This document shows positions 35,852-44,275 of a stretch of DNA of 56,475 bases, one piece after another; position 1 is the first letter of the stretch, and each line of letters starts with the position of its first letter. Source of the DNA: Labrenzia sp. DG1229 (GTDB taxonomy: Bacteria > Pseudomonadota > Alphaproteobacteria > Rhizobiales > Stappiaceae); contig NZ_KI928919.1 in NCBI RefSeq assembly GCF_000521215.1, positions 877,066-933,540 on the forward strand, written 5' to 3'. The notes beneath the pieces were generated by a model that had not been told where the DNA came from, did not search any database, and saw only the letters and a list, made by a program, of their open reading frames with translations. A program made the position numbers and the translations under genes.

Positions 35852-35976
35852 GCGCCTGACATAGGCAATCAAGCGGCAGTGGTCAACGCGGAAATCAACG
35901 GGTTCGCCTGCGTTTTGAACGCGTCAGAATTGCGTTGCGGATGTGCCTTCAGGCCGAATCGTTCTATGTTTGTTTC

Positions 35977-37164
35977 ATGAACGAGATCCTGTTTGAGTTT
36001 AGTGGCCGTCCGGTGACGGTTCTGGAAACCGCAATTGCAGGCGGACTGTTCCTGCTGACGCTGATCGTCTGGCTGGTCCTGAAGACCATGCGCCAGATCC
36101 GCCAGCGTGCGGATGCCGACAGCGCCGCGACGGAACGGATACACGAGCTTGAGAGCCACCTCTCCCAACTTCTGAAGTCTCAGGGCGAGATGACAGGACG
36201 CATGCAAACGATGGCCGAAGTGTTCGGCTCGCGCCAATCGGACATGATGCGCGCGGTCAACGAGCGCCTCGACGGGATGGGGCACAAACTCGGCATCTCG
36301 ATGGCCGACACGACGAAGAAAACCCAGGACGGTCTCAGGCATCTTCACGAGCGCCTTGCGGTCATCGACCGGGCTCAGCAGACGATCACCGACCTCTCCG
36401 GCCAGGTGGGTCAATTGCAGTCGATTCTCTCGAACAAGCAAACGCGCGGAGCCTTCGGCCAGGGCCGGATGGAAGCCATAATCCAGGATCAGATGGCCCC
36501 AAGCACCTATTCGTTCCAGGCGACACTCTCAAACAACAGCCGGCCTGACTGTCTTATCCATATGCCGAACGGTGCGCCTTCACTCGCGATCGATGCCAAG
36601 TTTCCGCTGGAAGCGTTCAACCTTCTGCGCAAGGCGGAAACAGAGGAGCAGCTGAAATACGCCCAGGCGCAGTTCCGCCGCGATTTTTCCAAGCATATCC
36701 AGGATATCGGCGAGAAATATCTCCTGCCTGGAGAAACCCAGGACACCGCCTTCCTGTTCGTACCTTCAGAAAGCGTGTTTGCAGAGCTCAACGAGGGCTT
36801 CGAGGACCTGGTTCAAAAGGCACACCGAACCCGCGTGGTGATCGTGTCTCCGTCTCTCCTGATGCTCTCGATTCAGGTCATCCAGTCCGTGCTGCGAGAC
36901 GCCAAGATGCGAGAACAGGCGCACCTGATCCAGGCGGAAGTCGGCCACCTGATTTTGGATGTCAGCCGCCTCAATGACCGTGTCGGCAAGCTTCAGTCCC
37001 ATTTTGCCCAGGCAAACAAGGACATTGACCAAATCCTGATCTCCACCGACAAGATTACCAAGCGCAGTCGCAAGATCGAGGATCTGGAGCTCGGTGAACT
37101 CGAAGCAGCCAAGGAGACGCCGGAACCTGATGATCCGCGCCTGGCGCTTACACCGAATTCCTAG
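35977..37164 (+). CDS. rmuC: DNA recombination protein RmuC
   Basis: The 395-residue protein has an N-terminal membrane segment (about residues 18-38), a coiled coil (MRQIRQRADADSAATERIHELESH and beyond) and the RmuC core with SNNSRPDCLIHMPNG and SLAIDAKFPLEAF. The latter belongs to the PD-(D/E)XK nuclease fold. RmuC limits inversion and recombination at short repeats. ATG 35977 fits the family start; the open frame before it is not conserved. Confidence 0.93.
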   Translation: MNEILFEFSGRPVTVLETAIAGGLFLLTLIVWLVLKTMRQIRQRADADSAATERIHELESHLSQLLKSQGEMTGRMQTMAEVFGSRQSDMMRAVNERLDGMGHKLGISMADTTKKTQDGLRHLHERLAVIDRAQQTITDLSGQVGQLQSILSNKQTRGAFGQGRMEAIIQDQMAPSTYSFQATLSNNSRPDCLIHMPNGAPSLAIDAKFPLEAFNLLRKAETEEQLKYAQAQFRRDFSKHIQDIGEKYLLPGETQDTAFLFVPSESVFAELNEGFEDLVQKAHRTRVVIVSPSLLMLSIQVIQSVLRDAKMREQAHLIQAEVGHLILDVSRLNDRVGKLQSHFAQANKDIDQILISTDKITKRSRKIEDLELGELEAAKETPEPDDPRLALTPNS

Positions 37165-37251
37165 AACACGCGCCGAAAAACGGAGGCCGATTTTCCTTCG
37201 TTACCGCGTTAAAGCCGAAAGACTGCCCCCAATCTGAAATCAGGTGTCTCA

Positions 37252-37548
37252 ATGCCCGAAAACACACTCATGGATGTCTCAACCACCGTACCGTCCCACG
37301 ACCTTTCCAGGCCCATGGCAGCACTATGGTGGCTGAAAAAGGGGGGATTAACCACCGGACCGGAATGGGAGGAAGCTCATGAAATCTGTCAAAGCGCAGA
37401 AGGCGAACCGGCCCATGACTGGATACATGCGCTTTGCCATCTCATTGAGGGTGACCATGGCAACGCCGCCTATTGGTTTCGCCGGGCCGGCAAACCCGTA
37501 GAACACGACATCGAAACCCTGTGGAAGAATATGGTCCGGTCACTCTGA
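37252..37548 (+). CDS. Conserved small hypothetical protein
   Basis: The 98-residue soluble protein has the pattern RPMAALWWLKKGG, EWEEAHEICQSAEGEPAHDWIHALCHLIEGD, NAAYWFRRAGKPV. I believe this Trp/His-rich core is conserved across many proteobacteria, but I cannot name a domain. AGGTG lies six bases before the ATG. It converges with the NlpC gene with only four bases between stops. Confidence 0.75.
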   Translation: MPENTLMDVSTTVPSHDLSRPMAALWWLKKGGLTTGPEWEEAHEICQSAEGEPAHDWIHALCHLIEGDHGNAAYWFRRAGKPVEHDIETLWKNMVRSL

Positions 37549-37552
37549 CCCG

Positions 37553-38416
37553 CTAGAGCCTTCGTGCCTTCGTCACGGCTCCCCACTCTGTTGCGGCGAT
37601 CCGTGATATCGCCCGGTCGAGCTCTTCATAGGCAACCGTCATCGTGAAACCGTTGGCATGGAGCAACCTGTTCGGACCGTTAACGATCGCCACATGTCCC
37701 TTCCAGAATACGAGATCGCCCCGCTGAAACGCTGACGGATCGTCATGCGGGATCTCGTGTCCGGCGTCGGCTTCCTGCATATCGCTGTCACGCGGTATGT
37801 CGAGACCGCTGGCCTGTCCGGCCAACTGGATCAGTGCGGAACAATCCAGACCAACGCTCGTGCGCCCACCCCAGAGATAGGGAGTGCCGAGCATTTCCTC
37901 CGCCACGGCAACCCAGTCCGCGTCGTAATCGTCCAGGGGAACCAGATGCCTGGCGACGACCGCAGAGCCGTCGCTGAGAATTGCATAAGCAAGACCTCTG
38001 GTTTCAGCCTCACCGACGACCGTTACTTTGGATCCGATGGACAGAAGTCCAAGCGGCGGAAATTTCAGGTCAGGACCAGGATAGCGATAGGTCCTAAGCG
38101 CTCGCACCCGATGAGTCGCTGCCGTTACAGGCCCAAGCCCATCAGACGAAAACCAGCCGACATAGCCGTCCGTGTCGAGTTGGCCCCAGGCCCATCCCTC
38201 GACCGTCTTCTCGTAGACGGTAATCCACTCCCCGCACAGGGCTTCGGTGTCGATAGGACAATCCGGCCGCGGATCCGGCCGTATGGCAAGACTGTCAGCG
38301 GTTACCTGAAGTACTTCGCCGTCGACAAAACGGCCCGTTTCAACTCTGCCTTCATAGTCACGAGCGGCAAGATCGGGTCGGACAGGATGGAGGCGGCGAT
38401 CGAAGGAAGTCGTCAT
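37553..38416 (-). CDS. NlpC/P60 cysteine peptidase with SH3-like domains
   Basis: The 287-residue protein has N-terminal SH3b-like repeats (about residues 20-150) and a C-terminal NlpC/P60 domain. The catalytic Cys is in GLDCSALIQ and the catalytic His in KGHVAIVN, with a further His in LLHANG. Such enzymes cut peptidoglycan stem peptides. There is no signal peptide at ATG 38416, so it may act in the cytosol or be released otherwise. It is the last gene of a pepA-marR-nlpC cluster typical of rhizobia, suggesting recycling of wall peptides. Confidence 0.88.
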   Translation of the reverse strand: MTTSFDRRLHPVRPDLAARDYEGRVETGRFVDGEVLQVTADSLAIRPDPRPDCPIDTEALCGEWITVYEKTVEGWAWGQLDTDGYVGWFSSDGLGPVTAATHRVRALRTYRYPGPDLKFPPLGLLSIGSKVTVVGEAETRGLAYAILSDGSAVVARHLVPLDDYDADWVAVAEEMLGTPYLWGGRTSVGLDCSALIQLAGQASGLDIPRDSDMQEADAGHEIPHDDPSAFQRGDLVFWKGHVAIVNGPNRLLHANGFTMTVAYEELDRAISRIAATEWGAVTKARRL

Positions 38417-38448
38417 GTCAGAAATTCAAATCCAGGTTTAGTGCGGAA

Positions 38449-38799
38449 TTAGCGTGGCAGTTCCTTGGCTTTCTCTACCACGAGATCACCCAGTTGCTCC
38501 AGATAAAGAGCTCCGACAACCGTTCGGGTTATGATCACGTTGCGCTTGTCGGCCTCATCGCGCTTGCGCGACAAAAGCCGGAGACTGCCGAGCGTATCGA
38601 GCGCTCTCGTGATGGCAGGTTTTGTTACATTCAGTTTCGCGGCGAGACCGCGCACCGTGTGAGGCGGCGGCTCGAGATAGACCGTAAGCAGGATCGTCAA
38701 CTGGCGAGCAGACAGGTCCTGTTCACTGTCTCGCACCAGCGCCAGATTGACTTCATGCAACAATTTCAACGCCTGAGAGGCGCGTATGTCGACAGCCAT
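38449..38799 (-). CDS. MarR-type winged-helix regulator
   Basis: The 116-residue protein carries the MarR helix-turn-helix (RQLTILLTVY, then LAAKLNVTKPAITRALDTLGSLRLLSRKRDEADKRNVIITRT). ATG 38799 is the more likely start; ATG 38820 is possible. It sits between pepA and nlpC in the same direction and probably regulates the cluster. Confidence 0.85.
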   Translation of the reverse strand: MAVDIRASQALKLLHEVNLALVRDSEQDLSARQLTILLTVYLEPPPHTVRGLAAKLNVTKPAITRALDTLGSLRLLSRKRDEADKRNVIITRTVVGALYLEQLGDLVVEKAKELPR

Positions 38800-38859
38800 G
38801 ACAGAGCCCGTCTCACCCATTCTTCATGGCCATAAAAGCACAAAAACGTTTCGGACCCG

Positions 38860-40290
38860 TTATTGTGCCGCCGAATAGCGTTCGGATATCAGGTCAAACA
38901 GGCAGCGGATACCTTGCGCTTCGCCACCGGCGGGTTTTCCCGGCTTATCAACCGGCGTCCAGCCGAAAATATCGAAATGGATCCAGCTCTCCGTGTTTTC
39001 AACGAACCGGGACAGGAACAGGGCTGCCGTGATCGAGCCGGCAAACCCCGCTCCGGAGGTGTTGATGTGATTGATATCGGCGACCTTGCTGTCGAGATAC
39101 TTCATGTATGGTTGCCAGAGCGGCAATCGCCACAAGGGATCGGCAGCGGCTTCCGCCATGACGGCAATGTCTTCGGCAAGACCTTCGTCATGGGTGTAAA
39201 ACGGCGGCAGATCCGGACCAAGAGCGACGCGTGCTGCACCGGTCAGGGTTGCAATATCGACCAGCAGATCCGGATTTTCCTCGTCCGCCAATGCAAGCGC
39301 ATCGCCCAGTATCAGACGGCCTTCGGCATCTGTATTGCCGATTTCCACGCTCAATCCCTTGCGGCTTGAAAGGATATCGCCCGGCCGGAAGGCATTCCCG
39401 GAGACCGCATTTTCAACACACGGAACAATGACCCGAAGTCGAACGGGCAGCTTCGCCGCCATGATCATCGAGGCAAGGCCAAGAACATTGGCTGAGCCAC
39501 CCATGTCCTTTTTCATCAACGACATGGAGGATCCCGGCTTCAGGTTCAGACCGCCTGTATCAAAGATGACACCCTTGCCGACCAGGGTGACCTTGGGATT
39601 TGACGCCTCTCCCCAGGTAAAATCAGCGATGCGGGGTGCTCTGGAACTTGCACGCCCAACCGCGTGCACCATCGGGAAATTCTCGTCGAGAAGGTCTTCA
39701 CCAACAACCACACGCCCGGCTCCGCCATGCTTGTCGAAAAGCGCCGTGACAGCAGTTGCCAGTTCTTCAGGACCCAGATCGTTTGCCGGGGTGTTGATGA
39801 GATCCCGAGCCAGTTTCACGCCATCGAGGACAATACCGATCCTGTCGAGGTCGACGTCCTTGCCAACGCCGAGCCTGCGGATCTTCCGGGAAGGAGTGAC
39901 ATATTGTTCGAAACGGTAGGCCGACAGCGCAAATCCGAGTGCTGCCTGCTCCGGATCAGGAAAGCCGTCTGCGAGACTATAATCGCCTTTCGGCAGGCTG
40001 CCGACAATGGCCCCAAGGGCAAAGGGATGCGGCAATCCCGTTTCCTCTACGCCGAAAAGAACTGTCGCTCCTCTTCCCTCTGCAGACGGGATCAGCAAAC
40101 ACGAGGAGGGCGTTCCGGAGAAATCGTTGACGGCGCACCAATTCCCGGCACCCTCCCCGAGCCCGGCTAGAACTTCGGCGAGCGAGGCCTCCGTGACGGC
40201 GAGAATGGGGGTTGCTTCGGACAAATCGGTATTGCGGACGAGGATTTCGCGCACAGGCAGCACTCCGTTGACTGGAACAATGTGGTTCAA
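38860..40290 (-). CDS. Leucyl aminopeptidase, M17 family
   Basis: The 476-residue enzyme removes N-terminal residues from peptides using two metals. The metal and catalytic motifs are GKGVIFDTGGLNLKPG, SLMKKDMGGSANVLG and the signature NTDAEGRLILGDALALADE. It starts at TTG 40290, which is unusual, with no strong ribosome binding site, so the exact start is uncertain. It is the first gene of the pepA-marR-nlpC cluster and is divergent from tadD. Confidence 0.9.
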   Translation of the reverse strand: MNHIVPVNGVLPVREILVRNTDLSEATPILAVTEASLAEVLAGLGEGAGNWCAVNDFSGTPSSCLLIPSAEGRGATVLFGVEETGLPHPFALGAIVGSLPKGDYSLADGFPDPEQAALGFALSAYRFEQYVTPSRKIRRLGVGKDVDLDRIGIVLDGVKLARDLINTPANDLGPEELATAVTALFDKHGGAGRVVVGEDLLDENFPMVHAVGRASSRAPRIADFTWGEASNPKVTLVGKGVIFDTGGLNLKPGSSMSLMKKDMGGSANVLGLASMIMAAKLPVRLRVIVPCVENAVSGNAFRPGDILSSRKGLSVEIGNTDAEGRLILGDALALADEENPDLLVDIATLTGAARVALGPDLPPFYTHDEGLAEDIAVMAEAAADPLWRLPLWQPYMKYLDSKVADINHINTSGAGFAGSITAALFLSRFVENTESWIHFDIFGWTPVDKPGKPAGGEAQGIRCLFDLISERYSAAQ

Positions 40291-40364
40291 CAGGTAAGCC
40301 GCCTTGCAGGAAGACGCAATACGATGTGTTGAGCTTCTGCAAATCTTGCAATTCGCAACGGTGC

Positions 40365-40385
40365 TTAACCATCCATTAGGGTTAA
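40365..40385. promoter_or_regulatory. CtrA-like motif before tadD
   Basis: TTAACCAT at 40365-40372 exactly matches the common CtrA half-site form, and a second TTAA follows at 40382-40385. It lies about 65 bases before the tadD start. The same octamer, inverted, lies before cpaB at 50169-50176. Confidence 0.45.
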
Positions 40386-40438
40386 TTATCTATTTCTCTA
40401 GGAGACCTTTACTGCTGCGGACAACAAGGATGTTGAAA

Positions 40439-41221
40439 ATGCAAGCGCCCAGAATCGGATCCGTATCACGCCGCACCAGGGTGGCCTCTGCGCTTGTTGC
40501 CATGACCGCCCTTGTCCTGGTAACCGGATGCGCGTCCAACAAGTCCAACACCGGGACTTACTCTCCTGCCTCCGGCAACCACTCGGTTGCCCCCGGTTCC
40601 AACCTGGCGCGGGCGGAAGTCGGCAAATGGGCAAAGAGATACGACAAGGACCGCGGCAATCGGACGGCGATCCTCGGATATTCCAACGCCTTGAGCCAGA
40701 ACGGCCAGATCGAACAATCCCTGGCCGTCCTCAGGTCCGGCGTGATTGCCCATCAGAAAGACCGCGAAATCGCATCCGCCTATGGCAAGATACTGGCCAT
40801 GAACGGGCGCTTCGACGAAGCCCTCAATGTTCTCAGGCGGGCGCAGCGGCCGGATATGCCGGACTGGAAAATCATGTCGGCCGAAGCGGCTATCTATGAT
40901 CAGACCGGCAACCACGAGAAGGCCCGCAGTCTTTACAAGCAGGCTCTCAAGATTGCTCCGGACGACCCCAGCCTTCTCAACAATCTCGGACTGTCCTACC
41001 TGTTGTCCAACAAGCTGCCGGATGCAGAATACAATTTGCGGCGCGCCGCCAGCCTGCCGAATGCAGACAGCCGTGTACGCCAGAATCTTGCCCTCGTACT
41101 TGGCGTACAGGGTAAATTCGAGGAAGCGGTCGAAGTTGCCACTGCTGAACTGGACCCCCGGCAGGCGCAAGCGAACATCGCTTACCTGCGCGACATGATG
41201 CAGACCCGTCAGCGCGGCTGA
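40439..41221 (+). CDS. tadD: TadD-like TPR lipoprotein of the Flp pilus
   Basis: The 260-residue protein has a lipoprotein signal (VLVTGCASNKS, lipidated Cys near residue 30) and tetratricopeptide repeats through the rest: APDDPSLLNNLGLSYLLSNKLPDAEYNLRRAASL is typical. TadD supports assembly of the secretin or pilus. ATG 40439 is chosen for AAGGA eight bases upstream; ATG 40430 is possible. It faces the cpa operon and is separated from it by an RraA-family gene. Confidence 0.87.
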   Translation: MQAPRIGSVSRRTRVASALVAMTALVLVTGCASNKSNTGTYSPASGNHSVAPGSNLARAEVGKWAKRYDKDRGNRTAILGYSNALSQNGQIEQSLAVLRSGVIAHQKDREIASAYGKILAMNGRFDEALNVLRRAQRPDMPDWKIMSAEAAIYDQTGNHEKARSLYKQALKIAPDDPSLLNNLGLSYLLSNKLPDAEYNLRRAASLPNADSRVRQNLALVLGVQGKFEEAVEVATAELDPRQAQANIAYLRDMMQTRQRG

Positions 41222-41363
41222 AGCCAGGGCCTCCCCACAATTGAGCCATCCTCATCCCGGTTGAGCCTGGAAAGGATCGGTGGCGGGAGCAAAACGAGCA
41301 CTTTGCGGACAGACCAGGTCTGTCCCCACGTCGCGAAGGCGCACCGATCAGAAGCCGACAGCG

Positions 41364-42062
41364 TCAGTCCCTGACGACAACCCGGTCGCTTTCCAGCAGT
41401 TCCTCCACCCATTCAGGCATGCGCATTCCTGCCGCGACCCTGGCATCCTGGGTCTGCTCCGAGACACGTATGCTTTCAAGGTTCGAGATGACGTCGTCGA
41501 GGCGTTCGAAAGGGACAACAACAACCCCGTCCTGATCAGCGACGATCATGTCACCGGTTTCGACTTCCTGTGCACCGATCTGAATCGGATACCCGACGGA
41601 ACCGGGCCCGGACATATGCGGTGACGCAGGCGTTATACCAGTGCACCATACCGGTAACCCCACTCGAACCATTCCGGAATAATCACGCATCGGCCCATCG
41701 GTAACGAACCCTGCTGCGCCACAATTCTTCATCATGCCGACCAGGCCGTCTCCGCCGGCTGCACAGCCGGAGTGATTGGCAAAGGATGAAACGACGATAT
41801 CACCGGGCTGAATGAATTTAAGTGCGGCGAAAACAGCGAGGACGTCAGCCGCGCCGCAATCCGCCGTGAGTGCCGGTCCAGCCGCTGCGCAGTGCACATC
41901 CCGACCATCGCCAAGTGGACCAATATTCTGCGACAATGCACCGCCGCCATAGAGAGCGTCGACAACAAATCCTGTCGGAACGCCCTGAAAGGAAGCGGTC
42001 TGGGCTTCTGTCGGCCGCTTCATTGAAGCCTTGACGGTTAGAAGTGGAGGGGCTTCGATCAT
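41364..42062 (-). CDS. RraA-family aldolase-like protein
   Basis: The 232-residue protein has the RraA fold with GQVVV-type motifs: CGAADVLAVFAALKFIQPGDIVV, GGDGLVGMMKNCGAAGFVTDGPMRDY and VADQDGVVVVPFER. It probably acts as a 4-hydroxy-4-methyl-2-oxoglutarate/oxaloacetate aldolase-like enzyme rather than the E. coli RNase E inhibitor, which is shorter. ATG 42062 with AAGGAA upstream is chosen. It lies between tadD and tadC, transcribed with the pilus operon's direction but beyond a terminator. Confidence 0.82.
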   Translation of the reverse strand: MIEAPPLLTVKASMKRPTEAQTASFQGVPTGFVVDALYGGGALSQNIGPLGDGRDVHCAAAGPALTADCGAADVLAVFAALKFIQPGDIVVSSFANHSGCAAGGDGLVGMMKNCGAAGFVTDGPMRDYSGMVRVGLPVWCTGITPASPHMSGPGSVGYPIQIGAQEVETGDMIVADQDGVVVVPFERLDDVISNLESIRVSEQTQDARVAAGMRMPEWVEELLESDRVVVRD

Positions 42063-42164
42063 GCCTGGTTCCTTCTTTTGCAAACTCCCACGAACCGATG
42101 TTGTCTTCGCCCAACGCCAGCTTGCAAGCCTCATGATGCCCGCGGCAGCCCTTGCCAATCAATG

Positions 42165-42208
42165 AAAAAGCCCCCTTCGATCTGAAACGATCGAAGGGGG
42201 CCTTTTTT
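42165..42208. terminator. Strong intrinsic terminator ending the cpa operon
   Basis: A perfect 12- to 13-pair stem, CCCCCTTCGATC with GATCGAAGGGGG (42171-42200), is flanked by A5 on the left (U-run for the minus strand) and T6 on the right. It follows the tadC stop by about 50 bases and separates the cpa operon from the RraA-family gene. Confidence 0.9.
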
Positions 42209-42257
42209 GTTGTTCGTTCAGACTTCCGGCCATTCGCCGTTGTCGCTGGCAAATGCC

Positions 42258-43238
42258 TCAGAAACTGTCGAGCTCCATAACCTGCATGACGGCGGGGCTC
42301 ATGATGATGAAAAACAGAACCGGCAGGAAGAACAGGATCATGGGTACGGTGAGTTTGGGCGGAAGCGATGCAGCCTTCTGCTCGGCAAACAACATGCGCT
42401 GCTCGCGCGTGTCGTCCGCCATCGTGCGGATCGCGGTTCCAACCGGTGTACCGTAACGTTCCGCCTGAATGAGTGCCATCATGACGTTCTTCACGCCATC
42501 GACGCCGGTGCGCTTGGCCAGGTTTTCATACGCACCGCGCCGTTCGCTCAAATAGGAGAGCTCCGCAGTCGTCAAGGACAGTTCCTCGGCAAGGTCCACG
42601 GACTGAACGCCGACTTCTTCTGCGACTTTCTGGAAAGCGCCCTCGATAGACATGCCCGATTCAACACAGATCAGCATCAAATCCAATGCATCCGGCCAGG
42701 CACGCTGAATGTTGAGTTTGCGTTTGTCGATCTTGTTTTTCAAAAACAGATTGGGAAGGAAGGCCCCGACACCGGCAATCGCGATACTCAGGCATACCTT
42801 GGCAACGGTCGGCAACAAATCCGGGATGACGACGAAGGCATAGAAAAGAGCAATCACCAGAATGATTGCCGGCAGAGCGATACGTGCGGTCAGGAAGTAG
42901 TAGAGCGGTGCAGACCCGCGATACCCGGCCATTCTCAATTTGTCGATCGTGTGCTCGTCGGAGAGCATTTCCTTCAGATTGAGCCGGTCGACCAGGCTCT
43001 TCATCTGGGCTTTCGGCTGGTTCCTGAGGGATGCGCGGGCATCCTGCGGGTTCGACTGAAGACGCGCCCGCTCCTTGGCACGAAGCTTGTCGCGTTCAAT
43101 CGCGACCGTTTTCATGCGCGACTTCAGCACATCGCGAGACAGGATCGGTGCAACGAGCGAAAAGATCGTTCCGGTCACCGCGATCATTGCAAGCAGCCCT
43201 GCCAGAAATTGGCTCGATGCGATGGTTTCGAGATCCAT
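42258..43238 (-). CDS. tadC: TadC-like platform protein (T2SS F family)
   Basis: The 326-residue protein has one N-terminal membrane segment, a cytosolic T2SSF domain (GMSIEGAFQKVAEEVGVQSV) and two C-terminal spans (LTVPMILFFLPVLFFIIM). With TadB it forms the inner-membrane platform of the Flp pilus. It is last in the operon, ten bases after tadB. Confidence 0.93.
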   Translation of the reverse strand: MDLETIASSQFLAGLLAMIAVTGTIFSLVAPILSRDVLKSRMKTVAIERDKLRAKERARLQSNPQDARASLRNQPKAQMKSLVDRLNLKEMLSDEHTIDKLRMAGYRGSAPLYYFLTARIALPAIILVIALFYAFVVIPDLLPTVAKVCLSIAIAGVGAFLPNLFLKNKIDKRKLNIQRAWPDALDLMLICVESGMSIEGAFQKVAEEVGVQSVDLAEELSLTTAELSYLSERRGAYENLAKRTGVDGVKNVMMALIQAERYGTPVGTAIRTMADDTREQRMLFAEQKAASLPPKLTVPMILFFLPVLFFIIMSPAVMQVMELDSF

Positions 43239-43248
43239 GCCGCCCCCC

Positions 43249-44268
43249 TTAGAAGTCGAAGTTGATCATGTGGCGCATGACCATCACGCCGATGAACATC
43301 CAGAACAGACAACCAGCGATAATGATGTTGCCGGCCGTGGTGTTGAACAGCATCATGATGTAGTCGGGTGCGATCAGGAAGATGATTCCACCGACACCGA
43401 ACGGCATGGCACCGATGATCATCGCAGAGGATTTTGCTTCCGAACTCAGCGCCTTGATCTTGCCCTTGAGTGCCTTGCGGCCGCGCAATACTTTCGACAG
43501 GTTTCCAAGTGCTTCGGCCAGACCGCCACCGGCCTTTTGCTGAATGGCGACGACGATCGCGAAGAAATTCGCTTCCGCCAAAGGCACCCGCTCCGGCATT
43601 TTTGCGACGGCTTCCGCCAGCGATACACCCATAATCTGGGTCTCGGTGATTTTCCGGAATTCGGTTGCCACCGGTTCGCGGGATTCGCGGGCAACCACCT
43701 TGATACAATCGCCGAGTGGCAAACCTGCCTTCACACCACGCACGATGATGTCCACCCCGTTCGGCAGTTCCTCCAGGAACCTGTTGAAGCGCCGTTTGCG
43801 CTTGTTGCCGACATACCAGCGCGGAAAACCAAGCGCGCCGGCGAAACCGGCGGCAAAGGTGATCCAGATGTTTCCGCTTGCAAGCAAACCGATCACGAGA
43901 AAAATCAGGCAGGATATCACGCTGAAAATGATGAAGTGCTTCATTTCCCAGCCCAGGCCCGCCTGCTCCATTTTGACTTTGAGCGGGACTTTCTGTTGCC
44001 GGTCGTGCTTGGCCTTCTGCCTTTCCTCAAAATCCTTGAGCTGATCCTGAATGGACTTCTTGCGCCGGTCGTCGTCACGTATCAGTTTGCGTTGTTTTTC
44101 TGTTTGCGGACGCGCAGCAACAGCCTGCATTCGCTGGTCCCGGCGTTTCGTTCCGGACAGGCTCGGTGCGAAAAGACTGAAAATCACGCCTGCGACCGCA
44201 AGCATGACCAGGCCGGCAACGGCAATACCCGTCACCTGTGGAGTTAGGAATTCTTCAAATCCGGACAT
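43249..44268 (-). CDS. tadB: TadB-like platform protein (T2SS F family)
   Basis: The 339-residue protein has an N-terminal span, a basic linker (SGTKRRDQRMQAVAARPQ), and a T2SSF domain with GLPLGDCIKVVARESREP and QQKAGGGLAEALGNLSKVLRGR. It pairs with TadC. The start lies seven bases after the cpaF stop. Confidence 0.93.
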   Translation of the reverse strand: MSGFEEFLTPQVTGIAVAGLVMLAVAGVIFSLFAPSLSGTKRRDQRMQAVAARPQTEKQRKLIRDDDRRKKSIQDQLKDFEERQKAKHDRQQKVPLKVKMEQAGLGWEMKHFIIFSVISCLIFLVIGLLASGNIWITFAAGFAGALGFPRWYVGNKRKRRFNRFLEELPNGVDIIVRGVKAGLPLGDCIKVVARESREPVATEFRKITETQIMGVSLAEAVAKMPERVPLAEANFFAIVVAIQQKAGGGLAEALGNLSKVLRGRKALKGKIKALSSEAKSSAMIIGAMPFGVGGIIFLIAPDYIMMLFNTTAGNIIIAGCLFWMFIGVMVMRHMINFDF

Positions 44269-44275
44269 CCGCTTC

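Noticed and set aside
41364..42062. Regulator of ribonuclease E activity (RraA)
   Set aside because: The name is inherited from the fold. The length and motifs fit the aldolase-like branch better, and no RNase E link is seen.
43075..44247. A 390-codon open frame antisense to tadB and tadC
   Set aside because: The minus-strand tad genes fill the region with clear family motifs. The plus-strand frame has no recognisable domain and no ribosome binding site.
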